From positions 5,019,458-5,083,457 of the forward strand of contig OX246740.1 of assembly GCA_945910005.1 (NCBI GenBank): DNA of 64,000 nt. The letters are read 5' to 3'. Under the pieces are notes generated by a model. It was not told the DNA's origin, searched no databases, and saw only the letters and a list, made by a program, of their open reading frames with translations. This document shows positions 11,901 to 22,335 of the stretch, in pieces. Origin of the DNA: Isoperla grammatica. Lineage: Eukaryota; Arthropoda; Insecta; Plecoptera; Perlodidae. Within the stretch, counting starts at the first letter, position 1; every line of letters begins with the position of its first letter. Position numbers and translations under genes: made by a program.

Positions 11901-13455
11901 CGCGTGAGTATCTAGAGACCGACTGACAGTATAAAGCAGTGGCTTGTTTCTCTACTAGCGGTATGCGGGCGGAGTAGACCCCTCGTGACGTGAACATAGG
12001 CCACGTGCTGCTACAGTCGCGCGTGAGTATCTAGAGACCGACTGACAGTATAAAGCAGTGGCTTGTTTCTCTACTAGCGGTATGCGGGCGGAGTAGACCC
12101 CTCGTGACGTGAACATAGGCCACGTGCTGCTACAGTCGCGCGCGAGAATCTAGAGACCGACTGACAGTATAAAGCAGTGGCTTGTTTCTCTACTAGCGGT
12201 ATGCGGGCGGAGTAGACCCCTCGTGACGTGAACATAGGCCACGTGCTGCTACAGTAGCGCGCGAGTATCTAGAGACCGACTGACAGTATAAAGCAGTGGG
12301 TTGTTTCTCTACTAGCGGTATGCGGGCGGAGTAGACCCCTCGTGACGTGAACATAGGCCACGTGCTGCTACAGTCGCGCGCGAGTATCTAGAGACCGACT
12401 GACAGTATAAAGCAGTGGCTTGTTTCTCTACTAGCGGTATGCGGGCGGAGTAGACCCCTCGTGACGTGAACATAGGCCACGTGCTGCTACAGTCGCGCGT
12501 GAGTATCTAGAGACCGACTGACAGTATAAAGCAGTGGCTTGTTTCTCTACTAGCGGTATGCGGGCGGAGTAGACCCCTCGTGACGTGAACATAGGCCACG
12601 TGCTGCTACAGTCGCGCGTGAGTATCTAGAGACCGACTGACAGTATAAAGCAGTGGCTTGTTTCTCTACTAGCGGTATGCGGGCGGAGTAGACCCCTCGT
12701 GACGTGAACATAGGCCACGTGCTGCTACAGTCGCGCGTGAGTATCTAGAGACCGACTGACAGTATAAAGCAGTGGCTTGTTTCTCTACTAGCGGTATGCG
12801 GGCGGAGTAGACCCCTCGTGACGTGAACATAGGCCACGTGCTGCTACAGTCGCGCGCGAGAATCTAGAGACCGACTGACAGTATAAAGCAGTGGCTTGTT
12901 TCTCTACTAGCGGTATGCGGGCGGAGTAGACCCCTCGTGACGTGAACATAGGCCACGTGCTGCTACAGTCGCGCGCGAGTATCTAGAGACCGACTGACAG
13001 TATAAAGCAGTGGCTTGTTTCTCTACTAGCGGTATGCGGGCGGAGTAGACCCCTCGTGACGTGAACATAGGCCACGTGCTGCTACAGTCGCGCGCGAGTA
13101 TCTAGAGACCGACTGACAGTATAAAGCAGTGGCTTGTTTCTCTACTAGCGGTATGCGGGCGGAGTAGACCCCTCGTGACGTGAACATAGGCCACGTGCTG
13201 CTACAGTCGCGCGCGAGTATCTAGAGACCGACTGACAGTATAAAGCAGTGGCTTGTTTCTCTACTAGCAGTATGCGGGCGGAGTAGACCCCTCGTGACGT
13301 GGACATAGGCCACGTGCTGCTACAGTCGCGCGCGAGTATCTAGAGACCGACTGACAGTATAAAGCAGTGACTTGTTTCTCTACTAGCGGTATGCGGGCGG
13401 AGAAGACCCCTCGTGACGTGAACATAGGCCACGTGCTGCTACAGTCGCGCGCGAT
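8930..13455. repeat. satellite array of 108/119-121-bp units
   Basis: The landmark gcggtatgcg recurs at 9618, 9726, 9834, 9942, 10061 and then about every 119 bp to 13386: 33 copies, plus one separated copy at 8949. Most steps are 119 bp. Four are 108 bp (lacking tatctagaga) and two are 121 bp. Each unit contains TGACGT and CACGTG separated by about a dozen bases and a GCGCGC block. Units are almost identical. A rare variant pair (gagaatc, then cagtagcgc) recurs 1538 bp apart, implying block duplication. Minus-strand ORFs across it arise because 108 is divisible by 3. Confidence 0.95.
9025..9595. mobile_element. TA-flanked MITE inserted in the first satellite unit
   Basis: The ends aactattttccagtataag and its near-perfect reverse complement at 9568-9595 are flanked by TA (9023-9024, 9596-9597). 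Removing 571 bp plus one TA restores the satellite sequence gtatctagagaccg, so the insertion site is known from the intact units. No transposase frame was recognised; it is a Tc1/mariner-type non-autonomous element. Confidence 0.75.
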
Positions 13456-13747
13456 TTTCGAGAGACCGAGCGGTCCGTTTTCGCTACAGTTTTGTGAGAT
13501 ACTCATAGCAATATTTATTATAAAAATAGGTTGTTCGAAACCCTTCCTGCGTTCAAATCAGCCTATTCCACAATTTTAGAGCTGGAGTGTGAAGGGTTGT
13601 AATATTTCTACGTACCGGAGGATCTGGGTTCGATCCCCGGTCGGAGCAAACTTCTAGAACGGTCGCTATCGCTTCATACACTAACCATAAAGCTGGTTTA
13701 GCTTTAAAAATCGTATTATTGTTTTATATATATAATATAGTACGAAA
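13456..13747. other. spacer with a tRNA-like B-box
   Basis: At 13620-13647, gggttcgatccccggtcgg resembles a tRNA T-arm and could be the remains of a tRNA-derived SINE. No matching acceptor 5' strand was found. A 55-bp stretch at 13676-13731 recurs at about 14825-14880. Confidence 0.3.
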
Positions 13748-13935
13748 ACATTTTAACGGTAAACCCAATCCAATGTTTTCGTACAATACCATTTGCAACC
13801 AACAAAATCTAAGAAATCATATATATTATATATATGTTAACTCGTTATATATATATAATATATATGATTTCTTAGATTTTGTTGGTTGCAAATGGTATTG
13901 TACGAAAACATTGGATTGGGTTTACCGTTAAAATG
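13748..13935. repeat. near-perfect palindrome, about 88-bp arms
   Basis: The left arm starts acattttaacggtaaaccc and the right arm ends with its reverse complement. The arms run through an AT-rich core to a central ttaactcgtt loop. The arms look essentially identical, so the sequence can form a long hairpin. It may be a foldback MITE or a hairpin-RNA source. Apparent ORFs here are shadows. Confidence 0.8.
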
Positions 13936-14399
13936 TATATTCTCGCCGATATATGTTATCTTGTACGCCAATGGTCAGCGAGACTTAGGGCCAGATCAGA
14001 TCTGTCAAGTGAAGTATAAAATTTGTTGCTATGGAATGGTTTAATTATATGCTAATTTCCATAAGGCAAACACCATATAGGAACCATGAACAAATTTTAA
14101 CAAAACATTAGGCCAAATGCAGACAAGTCAAGTATGGAATTTGTTTATGGTTGCTATGACGTGTGTTGTTCTTATGGAAAATATCGTGTAGTCAAACAAT
14201 TGCATAGCAACAAATCCTACTTTTAACTACACTTGAGAGTATTTACCAGTCATTGAAAAGGACGCGAGCGCTCGAGTTCAGGTAGGTTCAGGAAAATAAG
14301 CCAATAATAATTTCTACAAGTGAGTTGGGCTTTATAGGAATAGCCTAATGGCAATCAAACATGATTTACTAATTGATTAATTAATCTCACGCCACCTAC
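13936..14399. other. spacer without recognisable gene
   Basis: AT-rich spacer before the next exon. It includes a loose inverted relation between about 14010-14060 and 14190-14240. Nothing coding was seen. Confidence 0.4.
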
Positions 14400-14524
14400 C
14401 TTTTTTCAGCCCAATATTTGGTGAAATTGTCCGTCGTCTTTCGCTTTTTTCTTTGTCGTGAAAGATACATTACCTGCTTTTTGCCAAAGCGGTAATCACG
14501 CTTGCCCTTAGAGGCAGGCTCCAT
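14400..14524 (-). CDS. array exon 5: KRDYRFG-type basic first exon, phase-2 donor
   Basis: ATG at 14524 opens 41 codons: MEPASKGKRDYRFGKK, LSRQRKKRK and TKYWAEK, ending AAAAG|GTAGGT (donor 14394-14399), phase 2. It is the same length as, and 24/41 residues identical to, the exon at 27808-27932, with the KRDYRFG, LSR, RKKRK and KYWA blocks conserved. This makes it the best evidence that these exons are a duplicated family rather than chance frames. A second possible donor (AAGCAG|GTAATG) lies inside at about 14471. The domain is not recognised. Confidence 0.75.
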
Positions 14525-15241
14525 AGTTCACGTTCTTCTGTCACCAATATTAGAAATACATCCACTCATCGGAAACAAAGACACTAGACTGAGCGCGCGT
14601 AGACGTGTGATAGCGACAAGAGACGGTATCAAGTTAGGTATTTCTAACTACCCTTGCTCATTACTTCCTGCCATTAGGCGTTCCAAGAACACAGATACGA
14701 TCGCTCACCGATATTATTAAGATTCTACGTGAGAGCTCGTAATCGCTTTCTTTGTGTATAACTCATGTTTATTATCATCCACGTATTGTTTAACCGTTAT
14801 TGTATTTCTACATAGTTGGTTGGTTACACTAACCATAACGCGGGTTTAGCTTTAAAAATCGTATCATTATGTTTTATATATATATTTATTGTTAAAATTA
14901 TAAATACCACGGGTTGTTACGTCACGTTTACTGCACTTACTTGTCATATTAGTTGACGTTTCTGAGCAACGTATGTGCTCTGTCCTCAGGACACTATGTC
15001 ACTGTGACACACAGTGACACCAACAGTACAAAAATTAGAGCATGTTACGATTGAAGAGCTGTGTAACATCATTGACAGTGAAAAGCCTACAAATACTGTC
15101 TGGTAAATACTCTTAACTTGCCAGTTATCTGTGCATATACCCTAACTTATAAATTAGGTTAACTTCTACACGCAAATAACAGTCGACGATAGTGTAATGT
15201 GGTATGCGTGTATATATAAATCATGAATGTGTTTTCTATAC
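14525..15241. other. spacer without recognisable gene
   Basis: AT-rich spacer with a second copy of a 55-bp repeat (14825-14880, compare 13676). The plus-strand ORF 14502-14720 overlaps the exon and has no support. Confidence 0.45.
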
Positions 15242-15342
15242 CTGGTGGTGGTGCCCTCCGCCCGCCAGCGTTTCCGTAAAGCCTCAGGAAGTCTTCTTTT
15301 TTTCCTTCTAGCCGTTAACTTGAGGCCTGATTTCCTTCCCAT
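15242..15342 (-). CDS. array exon 6: MGRKSGLK-type basic first exon, phase-2 donor
   Basis: ATG at 15342 gives 33 codons, MGRKSGLKLTARRKKRR then ALRKRWRAEG, ending ACCAG|GTATAG (donor 15236-15241), phase 2. It shares RKSGLKL(S/T)ARRKK with the disrupted exon at 22336. An upstream in-frame ATG at 15360 would add six residues. The M-G-R/K start matches several array members, so the inner ATG is preferred. No known domain; a short polybasic stretch plus Trp. Confidence 0.65.
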
Positions 15343-15580
15343 TATTAATTTCTCACTCACAGTTCACGCACTACACAACAACAATTGCATTTGCTTCATG
15401 CTTTGTTTGAAAACAAAGAACGAGAAAGGCGGGAATTCAAAAGATTGATTTTAGTATTTGATTTCTATTTATAATAATGATGTTTGACCTGCAGATAAAG
15501 CTGCTATGTAACTTTGGGGGACGCCTAAACACTGTAATTATGTAAACTCAGTAGAGAATTGCAACATTATAAAAAACTAT

Positions 15581-15615
15581 CATTATTATTATTATCATTA
15601 TTATTATTATTATTA

Positions 15616-15676
<61 letters not shown>

Positions 15677-15700
15677 TATTATTATTATTATTATTATTAC

Positions 15701-15740
<40 letters not shown>
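15581..15740. repeat. (ATT)n microsatellite, left of the LINE
   Basis: About 160 bp of ATT/TTA units with occasional atc or act interruptions. The same repeat resumes immediately after the LINE poly-A at 20081. Poly-Leu and poly-Asn frames here are artefacts. Confidence 0.95.
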
Positions 15741-15742
<2 letters not shown>

Positions 15743-15831
15743 TTCCGTGTTTAGCCATCGTAGTGTGCGGACGTGTCGGGCGACCTCTCCGTGGAGATAA
15801 GAGCAAGGACAGCTTTTCGATCGTGAAAGTT

Positions 15832-16731
15832 ATGTCGCACAGTAAATGCGGAAAATGTGATCGTCAACTGCCAGAAGATGGTGATTTTGTGTCGTGTGAT
15901 GGTTGTGAAGTTAATTATCACTACGAGTGTTCAATTAGGAAATCAACGTATACAGCTAAATCGTCTCAATTGAAGAAGGACTGGAGGTGTGCTGTGTGTA
16001 GAGGAGTGGGACAGCAAGATACGTCGGTTCAAGATACACTCAAGGTAATCATTGAAAAGCTTGATTCTGTAGGGGCTGATGTCAAATCATTAAAGGAGGA
16101 AGTGATGAACTGTAAAAAGAACTATGAAATTGTGATGCAATCTTTACAAAAAAGTGAAGAAACCGTGGAATGGCTGTCAAGAAAACTCGAAGATAGAGAA
16201 GAAGAAATCAGTGCACTAACTTATGAGGTCAACCAATTAAATCAGTACGGGAGGAAAAACAACATAGAGATATGCAACGTAATAGAACACGAAGACGAAA
16301 ACGTTGAGCAAATTGTAATTAAGGTAGCGGCCGTATTACAAATTGATTTGCGAGAGGAAGAAATAGAATCGGCCCACAGGTTGCCATCGCGAAACTCAGA
16401 ATACCCTAATACAATAATTGTTCAATTGGCTTCGAGGAAGATGCGAAACGCACTTGTGTCAAAGCGTCGCCAGTCAATTACAAACAAGCAATTATTTGGG
16501 AATCATTGTCGGTCGGAACTTAGCGTGAGAATAAGGGAAAATCTCTCGCCGTACTACAAGAATCTGCTGTGGAGAGCTAAGCAAAAATCAAGAGAAGTAG
16601 GATATAAGTTCGTGTGGTGGAGTAACGGAAAAATTTTAGCGAAAGAAAACGAATCTTCTCGTCGTGTGTTGACAATCAAGTCAGTTGCTGACCTTTGCAA
16701 GCTGAGAAACGAACAATTGCCAGTCACGTAA
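15832..16731 (+). CDS. LINE ORF1 protein: PHD finger, coiled coil, RRM-like region
   Basis: 299 residues from MSHSKCGKCD. Residues 5-58 form a PHD-type zinc finger: CGKC, VSCDGCEVNYHYEC and WRCAVC. Residues 65-135 are a charged coiled coil (LKEEVMNCKK, EWLSRKLEDREEEI). Residues 140-230 (RKNNIEICNV to IIVQLASRKMRN) resemble the RNA-binding fold common in LINE ORF1 proteins. The role is retrotransposon RNA binding. The open frame runs further upstream through the microsatellite, but that leader is poly-Leu, so the methionine ahead of the PHD finger is chosen. ORF2 starts 47 bp downstream. Confidence 0.85.
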   Translation: MSHSKCGKCDRQLPEDGDFVSCDGCEVNYHYECSIRKSTYTAKSSQLKKDWRCAVCRGVGQQDTSVQDTLKVIIEKLDSVGADVKSLKEEVMNCKKNYEIVMQSLQKSEETVEWLSRKLEDREEEISALTYEVNQLNQYGRKNNIEICNVIEHEDENVEQIVIKVAAVLQIDLREEEIESAHRLPSRNSEYPNTIIVQLASRKMRNALVSKRRQSITNKQLFGNHCRSELSVRIRENLSPYYKNLLWRAKQKSREVGYKFVWWSNGKILAKENESSRRVLTIKSVADLCKLRNEQLPVT

Positions 16732-16778
16732 GTTGTCTGTCACACAAACACCTCATCTACGTCGATTAAGCTATTTTC

Positions 16779-19760
16779 ATGGACATAACCGATTTGGACT
16801 CTGACCTACAGATAAGTTGTAATACCGTTGCTTGTTTTGATGACTGGGTTTGTGATGATTCTGGTTTAACATGTGTTCATTTAAATGTGCGATCGATAGC
16901 GGCTCACTGGGATGAGTTAAACATAGTTCTTAGTTCTTTTAATGGTAAATACGACTTGCTTCTTCTCAGCGAGACGTCTTTACCGGACAATCAACACAAC
17001 TATCATTTAAATGGTTATGACTCCGTATGTAATTCTAGAATCGGAAGGAGAGGAGGAGGATTACTTTTATTTTTTAGATCTACTTTAAAATTAGAAAATA
17101 TTAAGTTTGCTTTTGTTTCTTTTGAAGGTATCGCAGGTGTTATTACTTTAGATAATGTAACTAAGATTGACATGCTCTGCGTATATAGACCCCCTGATAA
17201 CAATGCAAAAAATGATTTTATTGATGAAATAGACCGCCACATAAAGGGTAACCATAAAAACAAATTCGGGCTCTTCATGGGAGATATTAATTTAAATCTC
17301 CTCGACGTAAATAATCCGTATGTACAGTCTTATGAAAGTGTTTTAGCATTAAATGGATACTTAAAATGTATACACGTTCCGACAAGAGAAGAATTTGTCC
17401 GAGACGAATTAAAAGTTAGCTGTATTGATCACATCTATATTCGTGGAATAATAAAAGGAAAAGTTAAAGCTGCGGTAATAACATCGAAAATTTCAGATCA
17501 CTATCTTACACTCGCATCACTTGGCGTTGGAACCTTAAGTAACAGAGACGATTTGTTGACAGAAAACATAACTGTACGTTTAAATGAACATAAACTATTA
17601 AAAGAATTGGAATATGTTAATTGGGTAAACTTGTTGCACATAAACCGCTGTGAAGAGCTTTATGATCGAATATGTAACGAATTTGACAGTTGTTACAAAA
17701 GGTCACAATATACTTCACATGTGCGTAGTAGAAATAAAACTCCAAAATCATGGTTAACACCCGCGTTACTCCAAAATATGAAAAACAGAGACAAATTATT
17801 TAATCAGTGGAAGAGCTGTAATCCATTAAATCCAAATAAAAGATTATATAGAGACAATTACAAAAAATCTAGGAACAAGGTCAATAAAAGTATACAAGTA
17901 GCTAAGGTGAATTATTATAGGGAAGAGATTAACAAAAGTAAAGATGATATAAAAGGAACCTGGAATATAATAAACAAAGTATCAGGACGGAAAACCAAAG
18001 ATCCCGTTGATGTAGTAATAAACAAGTATTTAGGCAAAAAACATACTCACGAATATATAGCAAACCAGTTCGCTGACACTTTCGTACAGGAGGTGGAGGA
18101 CGTAACGCATGACTGCTATTTATCTTGCGGGCCAGAAGATAGTATAAAAACTAATGTGCAATCAATGTGGTTGCCTCCAGTAGAAGTAAGCACAGTAGAG
18201 AAAATAATTGATAATTTAGATATTAATAAACAACCAGGTTTCGATGCAATTAGGGTGTTGGACATTAAAAACATAAAAAGTGAGATTTCTCCAGTTATTG
18301 CGCATTTGATTAACTTGTCAATCAAAGAGGGGAAGGTTCCACAAAAAATGAAAGTGGCCATAGTAAGGCCAATTTATAAAAAGAATGACCATATGTGCTT
18401 TTCAAATTATCGTCCAATTGCAATATTATCAGTAATAGAGAAAATCTTAGAACGTTATATAGCTGACCGTCTCATAAATTATTTAACTAAATTTAAAATA
18501 ATAAATAATAAGCAGTTTGGGTATCAGAAAGGAAAAAGTACTGAGGAACTCCTGCTTCAATTCACAAATTTAATAAATACAAAGCTTAATGAAAACTTAC
18601 ATGTTATTGCAATGTTTGTTGATTTTACGAAAGCCTTTGACACCATAAGTCACGTAAAACTTTTGGAATCATTAGAAAAAATTGGAGTTAGAGGCAACGT
18701 TTTGAAATGGTTCAATAGTTATCTAAGCAACCGAACATTAACAGTGAAAATAGGGAAAACTTTTAGTAACATTAAAAACGTTCAATCAGGAGTTCCCCAA
18801 GGTTCTATTCTGGGACCACAGTTTTACATAATTTACGTAAATGAAATTGGGAATATAATTAAAAAGTGTGCAGCTTTTTTCTTTGCTGACGATTCAGCAA
18901 TTGTTGCAGTGCACAGAGATCTCGCGACAGCTACAATCTATATTAATGATGATTTCCGTAACTTACAATGCTGGACACATGATAAATCTTTAGTTGTCAA
19001 TTCGTCAAAAACTAAATTCGTGCATATTTGTATGCCACTTAATAAAGATAGGAAAACAGAAATAAAGATAAAGTTTCATTCAATAGATTGTATTCATAAT
19101 ATGGCACTAAAATCGAAATCTGGTAATATTTGCAATTGTCAAAAACAAATTGAATCGGTGCTTGAACATAAGTACCTAGGAGTTTTAGTAGACAAGGATT
19201 TTTCTTGGAAGTCTCATATTAATATGCTATGTAAAAAACTTCGTTCTTGTGCATACCAGTTATATAATTTAAAATCAATATTACCTTTTGGTTTGATCCG
19301 TGTCGTTTATATTGCTCTGGTGGAGGCAACCATATCGTATGCTATTCTGTCTTGGGGAAACGCGTCAAGGTATATTTTAAATAACTTGTTAAATTTACAG
19401 AAAAGTATACTCTTATTGATTTACCCCCGCAGTACATATGACATTCAACCAGACTTTCCGTTCATCTACAGTTTCTATTCTATTTTACCTGTTGATTTAC
19501 AATATAATTACCGTTTAATAATTAAGCATTTCTTTGACTCAACCTACAAACGACCCTACATACATTCGAAAATCACCCGATCAGCGACAAAGGGACATTA
19601 CATTGTGCCTTTGTCACACAATAAGTACGGCGATCGTCGTCTGCAGTCTGTGGTACCACGAGTATTTAATTCACTGCCAGGAGGTCTATTATACGCAGAC
19701 AAATTGTCAACTATTAAACGGCAATGTAGATTATATTATTTGAATTATTTAGAGAATTAG
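16779..19760 (+). CDS. LINE ORF2: apurinic-type endonuclease and reverse transcriptase
   Basis: 993 intact residues. The endonuclease (about 30-250) shows HLNVRSI, LLLSET, YRPPDN, GDINLNLL, SCIDHIY and SDHYL. The reverse transcriptase (about 470-760) shows NYRPIAIL, KQFGYQKGKS, FVDFTKAFDT, SGVPQGSILGP and the catalytic FADD. The C-terminal part has the Cys-containing region (CNCQKQIESV) and the YLGVLVDKDFSW motif of Jockey/CR1-type elements. It nicks target DNA and reverse-transcribes the element RNA. Frame and catalytic residues are complete, so it may be active. It starts in the short gap after ORF1. Confidence 0.92.
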   Translation: MDITDLDSDLQISCNTVACFDDWVCDDSGLTCVHLNVRSIAAHWDELNIVLSSFNGKYDLLLLSETSLPDNQHNYHLNGYDSVCNSRIGRRGGGLLLFFRSTLKLENIKFAFVSFEGIAGVITLDNVTKIDMLCVYRPPDNNAKNDFIDEIDRHIKGNHKNKFGLFMGDINLNLLDVNNPYVQSYESVLALNGYLKCIHVPTREEFVRDELKVSCIDHIYIRGIIKGKVKAAVITSKISDHYLTLASLGVGTLSNRDDLLTENITVRLNEHKLLKELEYVNWVNLLHINRCEELYDRICNEFDSCYKRSQYTSHVRSRNKTPKSWLTPALLQNMKNRDKLFNQWKSCNPLNPNKRLYRDNYKKSRNKVNKSIQVAKVNYYREEINKSKDDIKGTWNIINKVSGRKTKDPVDVVINKYLGKKHTHEYIANQFADTFVQEVEDVTHDCYLSCGPEDSIKTNVQSMWLPPVEVSTVEKIIDNLDINKQPGFDAIRVLDIKNIKSEISPVIAHLINLSIKEGKVPQKMKVAIVRPIYKKNDHMCFSNYRPIAILSVIEKILERYIADRLINYLTKFKIINNKQFGYQKGKSTEELLLQFTNLINTKLNENLHVIAMFVDFTKAFDTISHVKLLESLEKIGVRGNVLKWFNSYLSNRTLTVKIGKTFSNIKNVQSGVPQGSILGPQFYIIYVNEIGNIIKKCAAFFFADDSAIVAVHRDLATATIYINDDFRNLQCWTHDKSLVVNSSKTKFVHICMPLNKDRKTEIKIKFHSIDCIHNMALKSKSGNICNCQKQIESVLEHKYLGVLVDKDFSWKSHINMLCKKLRSCAYQLYNLKSILPFGLIRVVYIALVEATISYAILSWGNASRYILNNLLNLQKSILLLIYPRSTYDIQPDFPFIYSFYSILPVDLQYNYRLIIKHFFDSTYKRPYIHSKITRSATKGHYIVPLSHNKYGDRRLQSVVPRVFNSLPGGLLYADKLSTIKRQCRLYYLNYLEN

Positions 19761-19961
19761 TCATGGTAAATTTATATTTGTATATATAATTATGATTGAA
19801 CGAACCACTTATTGTATTTATGCTATTTCTTGTATTTCACTACTCTCTTTGTATTTCTATTTAACCATAAATTATATTTAAATTACATAAACTATATATC
19901 ATAAATTATATCTTTTGTGTGTCACGACCAGTCCGCATACTGCACTTTAATTATATGACTG

Positions 19962-19995
19962 TCCCACTGACAAACCACTATGTGGTTTAGTGGGA
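19962..19995 (+). ncRNA. stem-loop in the LINE 3' UTR
   Basis: tcccactgacaaaccac pairs with gtggtttagtggga around a short loop, about 45 nt before the poly-A. A 3' stem-loop is a plausible recognition site for the element's reverse transcriptase. The truncated relative has one in the same place (41114-41146). It is a cis RNA element, not a separate gene. Confidence 0.55.
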
Positions 19996-20039
19996 ATTAA
20001 AACAATTTCTCATATTGTACGTATGTGTGAAACGATTTA

Positions 20040-20283
<244 letters not shown>

Positions 20284-21102
20284 CTTTATTATCATTATGA
20301 ATTATTATTATTAAGTATATTTATATAATTATTAAGATGGTGAACACATGGGCATATTTGACTTTAAACCGATATTGTATGATTGTGACATTCAATAAAA
20401 TAATATTAAAGTCTAGTGAGCCAGTGATAGCGTGAGCACACGTGGTCGTGCGCCAGTGGGCGTTTCACTTACCAAATATACAGATAATCCGTGACCGTGC
20501 GTAGATGATAAATAATAAGAGAACTGTTCGTACGTGAAAGTGCGTGATTGTAAAATGAAGTAACGTGGCGTATCGTAAAGTGAGTAAACAATGCACACAC
20601 GACCTCCTATGCGGAACCCGAGCGTGATCTTCCGGAACGAGTATTGAAGGCCGATGTAGCATAGTTACAGGGGTGGCTCATCAATTGAGCGCTCAACTCC
20701 AATACCAGAGGTCGCCGCATCGATTCCAGGCTCAGGCATTCTACTTACGGAACATATAATGAGCAGAGGAGTGCTCCTGTCTATGTTTTGTTTGTAATAT
20801 TACCACCTATACGCACAATTTCATATACATTGTGTAAATGAAGAATACGCGAATATATCCAAATGTGATAGTAAGATCTGAAATGTGGATGTGCGCTATA
20901 ACACATCATATTGCCCACTCTTCTACTATAGACTGCAATATGTCTATTGTCTATACACAAAATGTAGGCCTAAGATGTGGTAAAATATGAAAATTGTAAG
21001 CACCCACGGCCAAAGGCTTGATTCAGACGGCTTTTCAAATCGTACGGATCGTGCTGTTTGCCCCCCCGCCCCCCCAAAAAACAATATAGGTGAGGTGTGT
21101 TT
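20284..21102. other. spacer with a possible tRNA-like SINE fragment
   Basis: At 20663-20738, gtggctca...gagcgc and tcgattccaggctc loosely match A- and B-box spacing of a tRNA-derived SINE. The region 20413-20662 is open in two minus frames up to a GTAAGT at 20470, but it is neither basic nor domain-like. Nothing else was seen. Confidence 0.3.
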
Positions 21103-21115
21103 ACTTACTCTACAG

Positions 21116-22334
21116 CAGGGGTCGGGAACCTGCGGCTCCGGAGCCGCATGCGGCTCCTGATTGGGTCTAGCGTGGCTCCATAATTTAGTAAGGAAAGTAG
21201 TCTCTAATATCCAAAAACAACTAATATTTTAAATATTGCGCGCTAAACCTCCCCTGCCCCCCCACAGCCTTGTCGGCTTGTTTTTTCTTCTTCTCTAAGT
21301 ATTTCTGGAAAGTAAAAACTACAATGTTGATGTGCAAACGCTTCTAGAAAACCAAGCGTGGCTGCAACATTTATATTTTCTGACAGATATCACGCATCAT
21401 CTGAATAACCTCAACGTGCATGCTTCAGGGTAAAGGCAACACAGCGCACTATCTTCTTGAGACCGTGTTTGGATTTGAAAATAAAGTGTCGATTTTCATT
21501 CGCGATGTTGATACCAGAAACTTCCGTCATTTCAAATACTTGAAATCGTCACAAGAAGATGATGTGGATAACATTGATGTGGATGTGAATGCTATTGTCG
21601 CCTCACTGAATTATGTTGCAGGTTCGTTATCTGCACGATTCCGTGATTTTCGTTCCTATCAATCAACACTGGAATTTTTAGTGGTGCCATTGAAAACCGA
21701 CTGTACTAAACTAAAAATAACCGCCTTTTTTGGCATTGTTCTGGCTGAATTGCAAATGGAAATCGCCGAGGTATCAACGCAAACCATCTGGAATGAGAAG
21801 TTCGAGAAGATGACTGTAGAACTGGAAGATTTGGAACGGGACTCTGAGAATACATTGCCACGCCCCGAAGAAATAATTTTTCGAAATTTCAATGAGCTAC
21901 CAACCAAATACAAAAACATCAGGAAAATGGCCTTCGGTCTCCTTGCAATATTAAATATTTGGTTCAACCTATTTGTGCGAACAGATATTTTCAAGCATGA
22001 GTTACATAAAGAATAAATATCGAAATCGTTTGAGTGACATAAGTCCTTCATCATCTCTTAAGTTAAAACTATCGTCATACAGACCAGATTTTCATTTACT
22101 TGCATCAAAAATTCAAACGCAAAAATCACATTGATTGAACTCTTCATTATACGTAAATACCTATTATTGAACTTTTAAAATATCTTGTGTAATACTAATT
22201 TGTAACATAAAAATAAAGGTTGATATTAGTGATGTAATTTGTGTTATGTTAATTTTACTGTGGCTCCGACTGGTAATCAATTAAAAATGTTATGTGAAAT
22301 TGGCTCCTAAGGTCAAAAAGGTTACCGACCCCTG
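21116..22334. mobile_element. hAT element remnant interrupting an array exon at its splice donor
   Basis: Begins caggggtcgggaacc and ends ggttaccgacccctg, flanked by perfect octamers ctctacag (21108-21115 and 22335-22342). The 1219-bp copy carries a decayed transposase C-terminus on the plus strand. On the minus strand the target octamer spans the end of array exon 7 and the G of its donor. The donor sequence GTAAGT now lies left of the element, at 21103-21108. Confidence 0.9.
21325..22016 (+). pseudogene. hAT transposase C-terminal remnant (GTF2IRD2-like group)
   Basis: In one frame, at about 21333-21418, there is QTLLENQAWLQHLYFLTDIT then HHLNNLNV. A frameshift near 21420 continues as LQGKGNTAHYLLETVFGFE through NELPTKYKNIRKMAFGLLA to the stop at 22016. 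These blocks are typical of the C-terminal half of hAT transposases related to vertebrate GTF2IRD2/EPM2AIP1-type proteins. The N-terminal half, including the BED finger and the first catalytic residues, is absent, and the frame is broken. Confidence 0.7.
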
Positions 22335-22335
22335 C

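Larger units (their letters stand above)
15741..20080 (+). mobile_element. full-length non-LTR retrotransposon (Jockey/CR1-group LINE)
   Basis: The element carries two intact ORFs (15832-16731 and 16779-19760), a 3' UTR with a stem-loop and a 39-nt poly-A tail. It is embedded in a TTA microsatellite. Organisation is a PHD-finger/coiled-coil ORF1 followed by endonuclease-reverse transcriptase ORF2. Intact frames and a clean tail imply a recent insertion. The exact clade needs a phylogeny. Confidence 0.88.

Noticed and set aside
13614..13647. Possible tRNA gene
   Set aside because: Only the T-arm-like part is present. No complementary acceptor stem, D-arm or anticodon arm could be placed.
15559..15806. 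Poly-Leu and poly-Asn frames through the ATT microsatellite
   Set aside because: Simple-repeat artefact. The LINE ORF1 begins at the Met before the PHD finger.
20465..20662. Minus-strand frame running into GTAAGT at 20470
   Set aside because: Hydrophobic composition, phase 0 at the donor, no domain and no family similarity.
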